Source: 3-1-20CM-4-69-9 sp963833655
GTDB lineage: Bacteria; Actinomycetota; Thermoleophilia; Gaiellales; Gaiellaceae
NCBI GenBank assembly: GCA_963833655.1
Contig: CAWHYL010000005.1
Coordinates: 677,223 to 741,222, forward strand
DNA length: 64,000 nucleotides
Direction: 5' to 3'
Each line of letters starts with the position of its first letter. Within the stretch, counting starts at the first letter, position 1. Shown one piece after another: positions 50,178-58,910 of the stretch. A program made the translations under genes and the position numbers. The notes under the pieces were generated by a model. It was not told the origin of the DNA, made no database searches, and saw only the letters and a list, made by a program, of their open reading frames with translations.

Positions 50178-51224
50178 ATGCTTGCAGATGAAGTGGATTA
50201 CGTGGTCGGTGTCGACACGCACCGCGACGAGCACGTGCTCGCGGTCGTGACGGCGCCTGCTGGCGCCGTGATCGCCGGCACAGCTGCTGCCGCCAACCTG
50301 CGCGGCTATCGAGAGCTGCTTCGCGTCGCTACACGCCACGCGCCGGGCAGGCGTGCTTGGGCGATCGAGGGCAGCGGCAGCTTTGGCGCTGGTCTTGCCC
50401 GCTACCTTGCCGAACGAGGCGAAGTCGTGCTCGAGGTCAGCCGCACTCCCCGGACAGAGCGGCGGCTGCGCGGGAAAGACGACGCGCTCGACGCGGCGAG
50501 AGCAGCACGGGCGGCGCTCGCGAGCGAGAAACTCGCGCTGCCACGCGCCGGCGAGCGACGCGAAGCGCTGCGACTGCTGCTGGTCGCCCGTCGTAGCGCC
50601 GTCGACGTCCGGCGCGAAGCGCTCACCCAGCTGCGCGCGGTGATCGTCACTGCGCCCGAGCGGCTCCGCCAGGAGCTGCGTGGCCTCCCAGCCGGAAGGC
50701 TGCTCGACCGCTGCTGCCGTCTCCGCCGCACGTCGGGGACAGCCGACGAGATCGCCACCCGACTCGTCCTGCGCAGCCTCGCCCACCGAGTCCAAGCAGC
50801 GACCGCTGAAGCCGACGAGCTCGAACGCGAGCTGCTCACACACGTACAGGCGCTCGCACCAACGCTGCTCGACGAGGCAGGCGTCGGACCCGTCGTCGCA
50901 GCACAACTGCTCGTCGCCTGGTCACACCACGGCCGACTGCGCTCCGAAGCCTGCTTCGCCCGCCTCGCCGGCGTCGCACCCGTCCCCGCCTCCAGCGGAC
51001 AGACGCAGCGCCACCGGCTCAGCCGCGGCGGCGACCGCCAACTCAACCGCGCACTGCACACGATCGTCCTCCACCGCCGACAGCACGACGCTGCAACGAA
51101 GGACTACATCGCGAAGCGGCTCGCCCAAGGCAAGAGCCGCCGAGACGCAACACGACTGCTGAAGCGCTACCTCGCCCGCCACCTCTACCGACTACTGCAA
51201 CAAACGGAGCCGCAGATGACTTGA
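50178..51224 (+). CDS. IS110 transposase (DEDD recombinase), intact
   Basis: 348 aa. N-terminal RuvC-like DEDD domain: YVVGVDTHRDEHVLAVV (Asp), AIEGSGSFGAGLARYL (Glu) and RGKDDALDAARAARAAL (Asp pair). C-terminal Transposase_20 domain: ALAPTLLDEAGVGPVVAAQL, FARLAGVAPVPASSGQTQR and GGDRQLNRALH, with the catalytic Ser in the PASSG stretch. The only full-length, unbroken transposase of this type in the window, so it may supply the other copies in trans. Confidence 0.93.
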   Translation: MLADEVDYVVGVDTHRDEHVLAVVTAPAGAVIAGTAAAANLRGYRELLRVATRHAPGRRAWAIEGSGSFGAGLARYLAERGEVVLEVSRTPRTERRLRGKDDALDAARAARAALASEKLALPRAGERREALRLLLVARRSAVDVRREALTQLRAVIVTAPERLRQELRGLPAGRLLDRCCRLRRTSGTADEIATRLVLRSLAHRVQAATAEADELERELLTHVQALAPTLLDEAGVGPVVAAQLLVAWSHHGRLRSEACFARLAGVAPVPASSGQTQRHRLSRGGDRQLNRALHTIVLHRRQHDAATKDYIAKRLAQGKSRRDATRLLKRYLARHLYRLLQQTEPQMT

Positions 51225-51232
51225 CAAGTCAT
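51216..51232 (+). repeat. Palindrome at IS110 right end, spanning the tnp stop
   Basis: ATGACTTG-A-CAAGTCAT, a perfect 17-nt inverted repeat. It contains the TGA stop and lies 8 nt from the element end. The same palindrome is kept in the 35.85 kb remnant. Confidence 0.7.
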
Positions 51233-51250
51233 AGGAGCATCATTCCCGAA

Positions 51251-51528
51251 CTGTGAGTGTGTGGGCTGTCCCGTCTGGGGCGTTTGTCAGGTTGGCGTCG
51301 GTGCTCTTCGTTTGTGACTCGATTCTCGAATGACCCGCTGGCGGTGTCTTTCCAGTGATATGTCCGAGCGGAGAGACCGGTGCCGGCCTGGCGTCCGCTT
51401 GCTGGCCTGATCAGAAGCCTGTCCGCGTTGTGAGCGCGTGACCCGTCACAGTTATGCCGCCAGCGGTTTCCACCCCAGACCGACACCGGATGTATCCCCC
51501 AACGCTTCGGCTGGAGGTCGGTTATCGG
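51251..51528 (+). ncRNA. Candidate IS110 bridge RNA region (type 2, copy A)
   Basis: Non-coding left end homologous to that of the 63.56 kb copy. After the anchor GTGACTCG it carries ATTCTCGAA (51322-51330), against a left junction of ATTCCCGAA. The single difference (T for C) still allows a G-U pair with the opposite strand. Confidence 0.5.
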
Positions 51529-52580
51529 ATGCTTGCAGATCAGCTGGACTACGTCGTCGGTGTCGATCCGCACCGCGATTCGCATGCGCTCGCGGTCGTG
51601 CACATCGTCAGCGGCGCGGTCGTGTTCGAGACGACAGTGGTGGCGAACAGCGACGGCTACGCGCAGGCCTTAGCTCGTCGAGGAGCACGCGCCGGGTCGC
51701 CGTGCGTTCGCGATCGAGGGGACAGGCTCCTTCGGTGCCGGTCTGACCCGCTTCCTCACCGCCCGCGGCGAACAGGTACTCGAGGTCGGCCGATTGCGGC
51801 GGGAGCGCCGCTCGGGCGGCAAGACCGACGCGCTCGACGCGGTCCGCGCGGCCCGCAGTGTGCTCAGCCAGCGACGGCCGGCGACACCGCGGGCGGGCGG
51901 TGAACGCCAGGCATTGCAGGCACTGGTGGCTGCTCGGGAAGGCGCGGTCAACGCCAAGCGTGCCGGGCTCTGCCAGCTGCGCGACCTGCTGATCACGACC
52001 CCGGAGCCGCTGCGCAGCGAGCTGCGGCCGCTGACACGCGCACGGCTGCTGCAACGCCTCGCAGCAACCCGGCCCGCACGGTCGCAACGACCCCGAGCTG
52101 CGCGGCAGCAAGCTCGCGCTGCGCTCGATCGCCCGACGCGTCCTGCAGCTGACCGTCGAGGAACGCGAGCTCGCACGCGAGATCGAAACGCTCACCCGCA
52201 AGCTCGCACCGCAGCTGCTCGACCAGCCAGGCGTCGGACCGCACGCCGCTGCCCAACTCGTCCTCTCCTGGTCACACCAGGGCCGCATCGGATCGGAAGC
52301 CGCCTTCGCGCGACTCGCCGGCGCAGCGCCGATCCCCGCCTCCTCCGGTCAGACGATCCGCTACCGACTCGACCGATCAGGCGACCGCAAACTCAACCGC
52401 GCGCTGCACATGATCCTCGTCACACGGAAACGCTCACACCCCGCGACGATCGCCTACATCGAACGACGCCTCCAAGAAGGCAAGACCCGACGCGAAGCAA
52501 ACCGCTGCCTCAAGCGCTACCTCGCCCGCAGCCTCTACCGCCTCCTCGAACACGGCCGCCACTGCCGCTTGACAGACATA
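51529..52580 (+). pseudogene. IS110 type 2 transposase, frameshifted
   Basis: MLADQLDYVVGVDPHRDSHAL starts normally. About 2 nt are missing near 51675 relative to the 64 kb copy, and another shift lies near 52080. The parts are ALVAAREGAVNAKRAGLCQL, KLAPQLLDQPGVGPHAAAQL and AGAAPIPASSGQTIRYRL. Domain content matches type 1 at moderate identity. Confidence 0.85.
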
Positions 52581-52741
52581 GAAGCATCGCTGGCCCAGCC
52601 CACGATTTGCGGGACGGAGCGTGCGCTAACGCATCTCCTCGCTCGCGGGGACGCGCGGAGCGATGTTGCCAGATCGTTGATCGGCGGCAATGATGGTGTC
52701 GCAGCTCGACAAGGCCACCGGACAGCCAGGAGGGACCGACC

Positions 52742-53548
52742 ATGCCGCAGGTTGAGGTGGACCAACTCACGATCAACTACGAGGTGCAGGGGGAGGGCGA
52801 GCCGCTCCTGCTGATCCCTTACACGTCGGCCGACCACGCCTGCTACGCCTTCCAGCTGCCGGCATACACCGAGCACTTCAGCTGCATCGCGATCGATCTT
52901 CCGGGCTCGGGCGAGAGCGACAAGCCGCCCGGACCGTACTCGACCGATGGCTACGCCGACCAGGTTGCCGCCTTCCTCGACGCGATCGGGGTCGAGCGGC
53001 CGCACGTGGCGGGCATGTCGCTCGGCGCGGCGGTGGGCATCCACCTGGCCGCCCGCCATCCCGGCCGCGTGCGCTCGCTCTCGTTGCACAGCGGCTGGGA
53101 CACCACCGATAACTATCTCAGGATCGTCCTCGGGCAGTGGCGCACGCTCGCGTCGTCGCTGCCGACCGTCGCCGACGTGGTGGTCCAGGGCATCTTCCCG
53201 TGGTGCTTCACGCCCGAGATGTACGTAGAGCGGCCGGAGTTTGTCGACACGCTAGTGGACTTCGTGCGTGGCCGCCCCGCCCAGCCCGTGGACGCGTTCC
53301 TCGCCCAGACCGATGCGGTCCTCGCCCACGACGCGAGCGCTGTACTGGGCCAGATCGAGGCTCCGACCCTGATCACCTTCGGAGCGCGCGACCTCGTCTG
53401 CGGCGAGCGCTTCGCGGAGCGGCTCAAGAACGGAATCGCCGAGAGCAAGCTGGTGGTCTTCGAGCATCTCTCGCACGCTGGGCTGCACGAGGACCCCGAA
53501 ACCTTCAACCGCGCGACGCTCGACTTCCTACTGGGCCAGCGCTCCTGA
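52742..53548 (+). CDS. Alpha/beta-fold hydrolase
   Basis: 268 aa. INYEVQGEGEPLLLIPYTSADHACY (oxyanion region), IAIDLPGSGESDKP, nucleophile elbow HVAGMSLGAAVGIHLAAR (GxSxG as GMSLG), PTLITFGARDLVCGERFAERL (Asp) and FEHLSHAGLHEDPETFN (His). Complete catalytic triad. AGGAGGG lies 8 nt before the ATG. It sits intact between two IS110 copies, perhaps a passenger. Confidence 0.88.
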   Translation: MPQVEVDQLTINYEVQGEGEPLLLIPYTSADHACYAFQLPAYTEHFSCIAIDLPGSGESDKPPGPYSTDGYADQVAAFLDAIGVERPHVAGMSLGAAVGIHLAARHPGRVRSLSLHSGWDTTDNYLRIVLGQWRTLASSLPTVADVVVQGIFPWCFTPEMYVERPEFVDTLVDFVRGRPAQPVDAFLAQTDAVLAHDASAVLGQIEAPTLITFGARDLVCGERFAERLKNGIAESKLVVFEHLSHAGLHEDPETFNRATLDFLLGQRS

Positions 53549-53628
53549 CGGCGACCAGCCGACGACGTCGAGGAGATCGAAAGCGCACCCCCTGGTGAGG
53601 CGGCCGGTAGCGCACTCGCTCGGGGGAC

Positions 53629-53903
53629 GGTAAGACTGGGCGGGTTGGTCTGTCTGGGGTGGTTGCCAGCCTGGTTGTCGCCGTGCCGCGTGTGACTCGT
53701 GGGGTGACTGGCCGCTTCGTGTGTGCCTTGGGAATGATCTGTCCGCGTGTGTGCGGCGGCGCCGGTCTGGCGCCCGCTGCTGGCTTGATTAGGAGCTTGT
53801 CCGCCCGAAGGGCGTGACTCATTACCGTCCTGCCGCTGCGGTTTCCCTTGCATCAGACCGGCACCACCGGACCCTACGAACAGAGGTCGGAGGATCGAGT
53901 CGG
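53629..53903 (+). ncRNA. Candidate IS110 bridge RNA region (type 1, copy 2)
   Basis: Differs from copy 1 by nine substitutions in about 275 nt. Five of them replace one hairpin loop completely (CGCC-CGAAG-GGCG here, TCGTT in copy 1); the others are in the first 15 nt, the post-GTGACTCG segment (TGGGG for TCGGG) and one in GATTAGG. Confidence 0.5.
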
Positions 53904-54193
53904 ATGCTTGCAGACGAGCTGGACTACGTGCTCGGCGTCGACACACACCGCGACGAGCACACGCTTGCGGTCGTGACGGCGCCTGCCGGTGCCGTGATTG
54001 CGGGCACAGCTGCTGCCGCCAACCTGCGCGGCTATCGACAGCTGCTTCGCGTCGCTGTACGTCACGCTCCCGGTCGGCGGGCGTGGGCGATCGAGGGAAG
54101 CGGCAGCTACGGCGCTGGGTTTGCCCGCTTCCTCGCCGGCCGCGGCGAGGTCGTGCTCGAGGTCAGCCGCACACCGCGGAGGGAGCGCGGTAG
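53629..54193 (+). mobile_element. IS110 type 1, copy 2, 5' half
   Basis: Left junction TCGGGGGAC (53620-53628), left end, and the transposase N-terminus from ATG 53904 to about 54190 (SGSYGAGFARFLAGRG, VLEVSRTPRRERG). Cut off by the IS256-type element; the C-terminal half is missing. At the DNA level the coding part differs from copy 1 at many codons. Confidence 0.8.
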
Positions 54194-55558
54194 TGCGCGG
54201 ATTTCTGTGTATCCGACTGGTTCGTCCGGCGGGGTCGGGACGATCGCGGCGTAGCCGCGGTCGGAGCGATTCCGCCGGACGGCCCGGAAGGAGGCCCTGA
54301 TGGGCGACATGGAGATCCCGGACGAGCTGATCGATCAGCTGCTCGGGGAGTACGAGGGGCCGGAGCAGTTGACCGGCCCGGACGGGTTGATCAACCGGCT
54401 GCGCAAGCGGCTGATCGAGCGCGCGGCCGGCGCCGAGCTGGGGCAGCACCTCGGCTACCCGCCGGGCGGCCGAGGCGCCGGAGGCGCAGTCGAACCGGCG
54501 CAACGGCAGCTCGTCGAAGACGTTGCGGACGGTCGACGGGCCGGTCACGGTCGAGCTGCCGCGCGACCGCGACGCCTCGTTCGAGCCGCGGATCGTGCCC
54601 AAGCACGCGCGCTCGTTCGACGGCTTCGACGAGCAGATCCTCGCCCTGTACGCGGGCGGGATGACGACGCGTGAGATCCAGCGGCACCTGCGCGAGCTGT
54701 ACGGCGTCGACGTCTCGGACGGACTGATCAGCGAGGTGACGGCGTCGATCCAGGACGACGTCCGCGCCTGGCAGGGCCGGCCGCTGGAGGAGCTGTACGT
54801 CGTCGTCTACCTGGACGCGATGCAGGTCGCGATCCGCGACCAGCAGGTCGTGCGCAAGAAGGCGGTCTACGTCGCGATCGGCGTCACCCTCGAAGGAACG
54901 CGCGACTGCCTCGGCCTCTGGATCGAAAAGACCGAGGGGGCCCGCTTCTGGACGAGCGTCATGACCGAGCTCCGCAACCGCGGCGTCAAGGACGTGCTCT
55001 TCGTCTGCACCGACGGCCTCTCCGGTTTCCCGGAGGCGATCGACGCCGTCTTCCCGCAGGCGGTCAACCAGACCTGCATCGTCCACCTCGTCCGCCAGTA
55101 GCCTGCGCTACCTCTCCTGGAGGGAACGCAAGACCTGCGCCTCGAGCTGCGGCGGATCTACACCGCCGCCGACGCCGACGCCGCACGGCAGGTGCTCGAC
55201 GAGCTCAGCGACGCGTGGGCCGACAGCAAGACACGCACCGCCGCGCTGCAGGTCTGGGAGCGCGCCTGGGACCGCGTCATCCCCTTCCTCGCCTTCCCCG
55301 ACGAGATCCGCCGCATCGTCTACACCACCAACACCGTCGAGAGCCTGCACATGCAGATCCGCAAGACGATCAAGACCCGAGGCCACTTCCCCAACGACGA
55401 CGCCGCGCTCCGCTGATCTGGCTCGCAATCCAACGCGCCAAGAGCTCATGGCGAAGCTGTTACAACTGGACAAACGCGATGGCAGTCCTGCGCATCCACT
55501 TCGGAGACCGCATCCCCGACAACACCTAACCACCCACCGATACACAGAAAAACGCGCA
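54194..55558 (+). mobile_element. IS256-family element (degenerate)
   Basis: Bounded by inverted repeats: left TGCGCGGATTTCTGTGTATC (54194), and the right end read inwards is TGCGCGTTTTTCTGTGTATC (ending 55558), two mismatches in 20 nt. No matching target duplication flanks it. It separates two IS110 halves in opposite orientation. Confidence 0.75.
54301..55529 (+). pseudogene. IS256 (mutator-type) transposase, multiply frameshifted
   Basis: Order of parts: GDMEIPDELIDQLLGEYEGP; after a shift SFDGFDEQILALYAGGMTTR, VVVYLDAMQVAIRDQQVV (first DDE Asp), VLFVCTDGLSGFPEAIDAVF (second Asp). An extra T gives a stop at 55101. Then VLDELSDAWADSKTRTAAL, RIVYTTNTVESLHMQIRK (Glu), and a last shift before LIWLAIQRAKSSW. 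All catalytic motifs remain but not in one frame. Confidence 0.85.
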
Positions 55559-56191
55559 GGCTCTTCTCGCTCGCGAGCGCCGCCCGTGCTGCTCTCGCCG
55601 CGTCGAGCGCGTCGTCTTTCCCGCGCAGTCGCCGCTCTGTCCGGGGAGTGCGGCTGACCTCGAGCACGACTTCGCCTCGTTCGGCAAGGTAGCGGGCAAG
55701 ACCAGCGCCAAAGCTGCCGGTGCCCTCGATCGCCCAAGCACGCCTGCCCGGCGCGTGGCGTGTAGCGACGCGAAGCAGCTCTCGATAGCCGCGCAGGTTG
55801 GCGGCAGCAGCTGTGCCGGCGATCACGGCGCCAGCAGGCGCCGTCACGACCGCGAGCACGTGCTCGTCGCGGTGCGTGTCGACACCGACCACGTAATCCA
55901 CTTCATCTGCAAGCATCCGACTCGATCCTCCGACCTCTGTTCGTAGGGTCCGGTGGTGCCGGTCTGATGCAAGGGAAACCGCAGCGGCAGGACGGTAATG
56001 AGTCACGCCAACGAGGCGGACAAGCTCCTGATCAAGCCAGCAGCGGGCGCCAGACCGGCGCCGCCGCACACACGCGGACAGATCATTCCCAAGGCACACA
56101 CGAAGCGGCCAGTCACCCGACGAGTCACACGCGGCACGGCGACAACCAGGCTGGCAACCACCCCAGACAGACCAACCCGGCGAGTCTTACC
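55559..56191 (-). mobile_element. IS110 type 1, copy 3, 5' half (inverted)
   Basis: Transposase N-terminus from ATG 55916 down to 55559 (to RAALASEK), then cut by the IS256 end. Left end and junction TCGGGTGAC at 56192-56200. Non-coding part identical to copy 1. Confidence 0.8.
55917..56191 (-). ncRNA. Candidate IS110 bridge RNA region (type 1, copy 3)
   Basis: Same sequence as copy 1. Its TCGGG after GTGACTCG is followed by TGAC, so the nine bases TCGGGTGAC (56112-56120) equal this copy's junction (56192-56200) exactly. Confidence 0.5.
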
Positions 56192-56218
56192 GTCACCCGA
56201 GCAGGCCGGAGTGGATGT

Positions 56219-56650
56219 CTAACGGACGACGTGAAGGGTCTGACCGGCCGCATCGAAGCCGGCGACGATCAGTGAGCCGCCGCACGTCGCGCACCATACG
56301 AAGACTTTGTAGGTGCCCGGACGCAACGCTTGCGGCAGGCGGATCGAGAACTCTCGGTTAGGGATCATTCCACCGGTCGCGCCGGGGGTGTACCCCAAGA
56401 ACACAAACGGCTCCCGTTTCGGTGCTGCGGCTCGATGGATAGGCGTCGGGCAGGTGCCATACCGAGCACAAGGCATCCGGCCAGCCGGCAGCGCGTAGAG
56501 CGGCATATGAGCTGCGTCCCCGACAAGCCGCAAGGTGCCGCCGCGGTGCACTGTGGTCGTCGTGAGATGGATGAAGATCGCAGCACTAGCCGTAGTTGCC
56601 GTGGCGAGCGCTGTGATGAGCGCGAGCACAGGGACGAGCGCCCTTCTCAT
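56219..56650 (-). CDS. Secreted protein, unknown
   Basis: 143 aa. Signal peptide RALVPVLALITALATATTASA. The mature domain begins IFIHLTTTTVHRGGTLRL, then CARYGTCPTP, FLGYTPGATGGMIPNREFSI and YKVFVWCATCGGSLIVAGF: an Ig-like beta-sandwich with two Cys pairs. Function unknown. Divergent from the membrane-protein gene, 45 bp apart. Confidence 0.6.
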   Translation of the reverse strand: MRRALVPVLALITALATATTASAAIFIHLTTTTVHRGGTLRLVGDAAHMPLYALPAGRMPCARYGTCPTPIHRAAAPKREPFVFLGYTPGATGGMIPNREFSIRLPQALRPGTYKVFVWCATCGGSLIVAGFDAAGQTLHVVR

Positions 56651-56695
56651 GCGACGCGAAGGGTACTACCGGCTTGCGTGGGCCAGCGTTCCGGA

Positions 56696-57466
56696 ATGAC
56701 CCCCGAATATCGGCTTATGGGGATGCGGACTCGGGCCGGCAAGGGCATCATCTCCCAGATGCCTCCCGCGCTTGACGATGTGGTTGACGGCGAGGAGGTT
56801 CTGGCCATCGAGGGCATGCGCATGCTCGGTTTTTGGTCAGCGCGCGCGATCTTTGTCATGGAGTTTCTCTACGTCGCGGTGTTCATCGCGGGATTCGCGT
56901 CCATCCGCAACACCAGCAAACCGTTGCCCGATCCCTACCTCGCCATTGCTGAGGTCCTCATCTTGGTCATGGCCCCGATCCTGGTCTGCTTGATGCTCGC
57001 CATCAATCAGTGCGCGCCGAAGCAGGCGAGGCCCTTCACGCAGGTGGCACTCGGATGGATGCTGGCCGCCGCGGCGTTCACCACGGTCGTTCATTTCGTT
57101 CAGCTCACGGTGGCGCGACGCATCAACTCCGCGACCTTCCCCGGCTATGCGTCGATCTTCGGTTGGAAATGGCCCTCGACGTTCTATGCCATCGACATCG
57201 TCGCGTGGGACGTGTTCTTCGGGTTGGCTCTCCTGTTTGCCGTCCCGGCGTTTGCGGATCGGGCGGACGCCTGGGTGCGTCGCGGCCTCATCCTCAGCGG
57301 GTTGATGTGCTTGATCGGTCTGGTCGGGCCATTCGCGAACATGCTCGGGCTGCGCACGATCGGCATCGTCGGCTACACGATCGTCTTCGGCCTCACGTGC
57401 CTCCCGCTCAGCCGTACGTTCCTGGGAACGCGACGAGCTACTGCGACCTCCCGCCCTGTGCCGTAG
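56696..57466 (+). CDS. Six- or seven-helix membrane protein, unknown
   Basis: 256 aa. Helices include SARAIFVMEFLYVAVFIAGF, LAIAEVLILVMAPILVCLML, ALGWMLAAAAFTTVVHFVQL, DIVAWDVFFGLALLFAVPAF, LILSGLMCLIGLVGPFANML and TIGIVGYTIVFGLTCLPL. The C-terminal tail is Arg/Thr-rich. No transport or enzyme motif. The start at 56696 is the first ATG; later in-frame ATGs are possible. Confidence 0.65.
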   Translation: MTPEYRLMGMRTRAGKGIISQMPPALDDVVDGEEVLAIEGMRMLGFWSARAIFVMEFLYVAVFIAGFASIRNTSKPLPDPYLAIAEVLILVMAPILVCLMLAINQCAPKQARPFTQVALGWMLAAAAFTTVVHFVQLTVARRINSATFPGYASIFGWKWPSTFYAIDIVAWDVFFGLALLFAVPAFADRADAWVRRGLILSGLMCLIGLVGPFANMLGLRTIGIVGYTIVFGLTCLPLSRTFLGTRRATATSRPVP

Positions 57467-57654
57467 AGACAGCGACACCACCGCCAGGCGGGTGCGCCGA
57501 GCCGGCGGGGGCGACCCTGGCCTGGGCGAGCGTCCTCTCGCCTGACGGTCGGCCATGGTCAAGACCGCAGGTGAGTCCCGACGACCTTCTGCCCGACTGA
57601 GTCCTTGCTACTCGGCGTGGGAAAGGCCGCAGCCGCCGCGAGACGCGATGAGTT

Positions 57655-58236
57655 TCACATCAAGCCGCTAGTAACATGCTCTCGCCGTCCGATCGCGACG
57701 GCCTCTAGCCGCGAGTGAGCGTTGAGCGTGCGCATGAGCCGGCGGATGTGGTTCCGCACCGTCTCGCTGCTGAGGTGAAGCTCGTGCGCGATCTGCTCGG
57801 TCGAGCGGCCGTGCTCGAGCAGGCGCAGCACCTCCGCCTGCCTCGCCGTCAGGTGCGGATGCGGCGGCCGGGGCGGCTCGTCGTCCTCGATGTCCTTGAC
57901 CTGCCCGAAGACACCGATCACACGGCCACCCTTGCGAAGAGGAACTGCGCTGAGCTCGACGGAGACGCGCTCGCCATCGGCGTCGATGAGCACCCCCTTG
58001 TTATCCGAGCCGGCTGAGGGCCCGAGCAGGTTCCGGGTAAAGATCCTCCGTGCCCGCTGCGACTCCTCGGGTGCGACGACAGAGGTGAGTTGGCGGCCGC
58101 GAACGTCCCCAACGAGCTTGCGTGCTGCTGGGTTCAGCCAGCGGATGATCCCGTGGCGGTCGATCACGTAGGCGGGGACACGGACCCGGTCGATTGCATC
58201 TTCCACCTCGCCGCCAAGGGACTTGAGCTCGGACAT
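57655..58236 (-). CDS. PAS-LuxR transcriptional regulator
   Basis: 193 aa. PAS domain (RVRVPAYVIDRHGIIRWLNPAARKLVG, then VSVELSAVPLRKGGRVIGVFGQVKDI) about 15-115. GerE/LuxR helix-turn-helix (HLTARQAEVLRLLEHGRSTEQIAHELHLSSETVRNHIRRLMRTL) about 128-172. One-component sensing of a cytosolic signal is likely. ATG start. Targets unknown. Confidence 0.92.
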   Translation of the reverse strand: MSELKSLGGEVEDAIDRVRVPAYVIDRHGIIRWLNPAARKLVGDVRGRQLTSVVAPEESQRARRIFTRNLLGPSAGSDNKGVLIDADGERVSVELSAVPLRKGGRVIGVFGQVKDIEDDEPPRPPHPHLTARQAEVLRLLEHGRSTEQIAHELHLSSETVRNHIRRLMRTLNAHSRLEAVAIGRREHVTSGLM

Positions 58237-58296
58237 TGGCTTCGAGTTTCGTACTCGCGCAACTCCGGCGCAAGTTCGAGCTACCGGCGCGGTTAG

Positions 58297-58473
58297 CTAG
58301 TGGCGACCGAACTCCCGCTCGGAGCACTCGGGGCAGTAGAACAGCAGCTTTTCTTCGGGGCCGTCGTCGATCCAGTAGGCGCGCCAACGCTCACCGTTCA
58401 GGAAGGGCCAGACCCGCAGGCATTCCACGCACCGGACCACACGCTCATTCACAACTAGCCGCCCCATCCTCAT
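58297..58473 (-). CDS. Small zinc-ribbon protein
   Basis: 58 aa. VRCVECLRVWPF and LLFYCPECSEREFGRH supply two CxxC pairs, a zinc ribbon; RWRAYWIDDGPEEK lies between. Start ATG 58473, 5 nt after TACCCT; a second ATG 6 nt inside is possible. Perhaps nucleic-acid or protein binding; unknown. Confidence 0.7.
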   Translation of the reverse strand: MRMGRLVVNERVVRCVECLRVWPFLNGERWRAYWIDDGPEEKLLFYCPECSEREFGRH

Positions 58474-58478
58474 GGGAC

Positions 58479-58484
58479 AGGGTA
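58479..58484 (-). promoter_or_regulatory. -10 box TACCCT for the zinc-ribbon gene
   Basis: Minus-strand TACCCT, spacer GTCCC, then ATG 58473. It rules out a longer frame reading upstream. Confidence 0.4.
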
Positions 58485-58547
58485 ATGCGGTCCGAGAGGC
58501 GCCGCGATTGTCCGAAACGGCCGTCGCCCCAGCGGCATCCAATCGCG

Positions 58548-58622
58548 ATGACCAGCCAGGGCACACCACACGGACGGTTCCCAGCGGGCAATCCACGCTC
58601 GGCACGTCGGGAATGCGGAGCT
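58548..58622 (+). pseudogene. Duplicate N-terminal fragment of the 58911 gene
   Basis: ATGACCAGCCAGGGCACA plus the next 60 bases and the preceding GCCCCAGCGGCAT closely match 58898-58985. The reading (MTSQGTPHGRF) drifts out of frame after about 12 codons. A decayed paralogue. Confidence 0.65.
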
Positions 58623-58910
58623 GGCTGCACCAGAGGGATCCAAAGCCGCTGAAGGAGCGGCCGCTTACGCCAAGCCGCGCCTACCCAGCGGGGAGAACAG
58701 GGCCGACGACGGAAGCAAACCGCCCGATGGTCACGGTATGGCCGTCCTGCGCGATTCGTGTGACCCACTTAGGTCAAATTGCCCGAGAGGACTCTTCTCT
58801 TAAGAGGCCATTTCCCGGTTAGCACAAGCACCGAGGCAGGCTTCCACATCGGGCTCTGTTCAGCCGCCCTGTCAGTATTGGTCGCGCCGTTGCCCCAGCG
58901 GCATCTCCCG

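Larger units (their letters stand above)
49903..51240 (+). mobile_element. IS110-family element, type 1, copy 1 (intact)
   Basis: Left end follows the junction TCGGGGGAC (49894-49902); right end at AGGAGCATC. It has no terminal inverted repeats, as is normal for IS110. About 275 nt of non-coding DNA precede one transposase gene. A type 2 IS110 copy starts immediately downstream. Confidence 0.85.
51251..52584 (+). mobile_element. IS110-family element, type 2, copy A (degenerate)
   Basis: Inserted directly against the right end of the type 1 copy; left junction ATTCCCGAA (51242-51250). The right end resembles type 1 (GACATAGAAGCATC). Transposase frameshifted. Confidence 0.75.
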
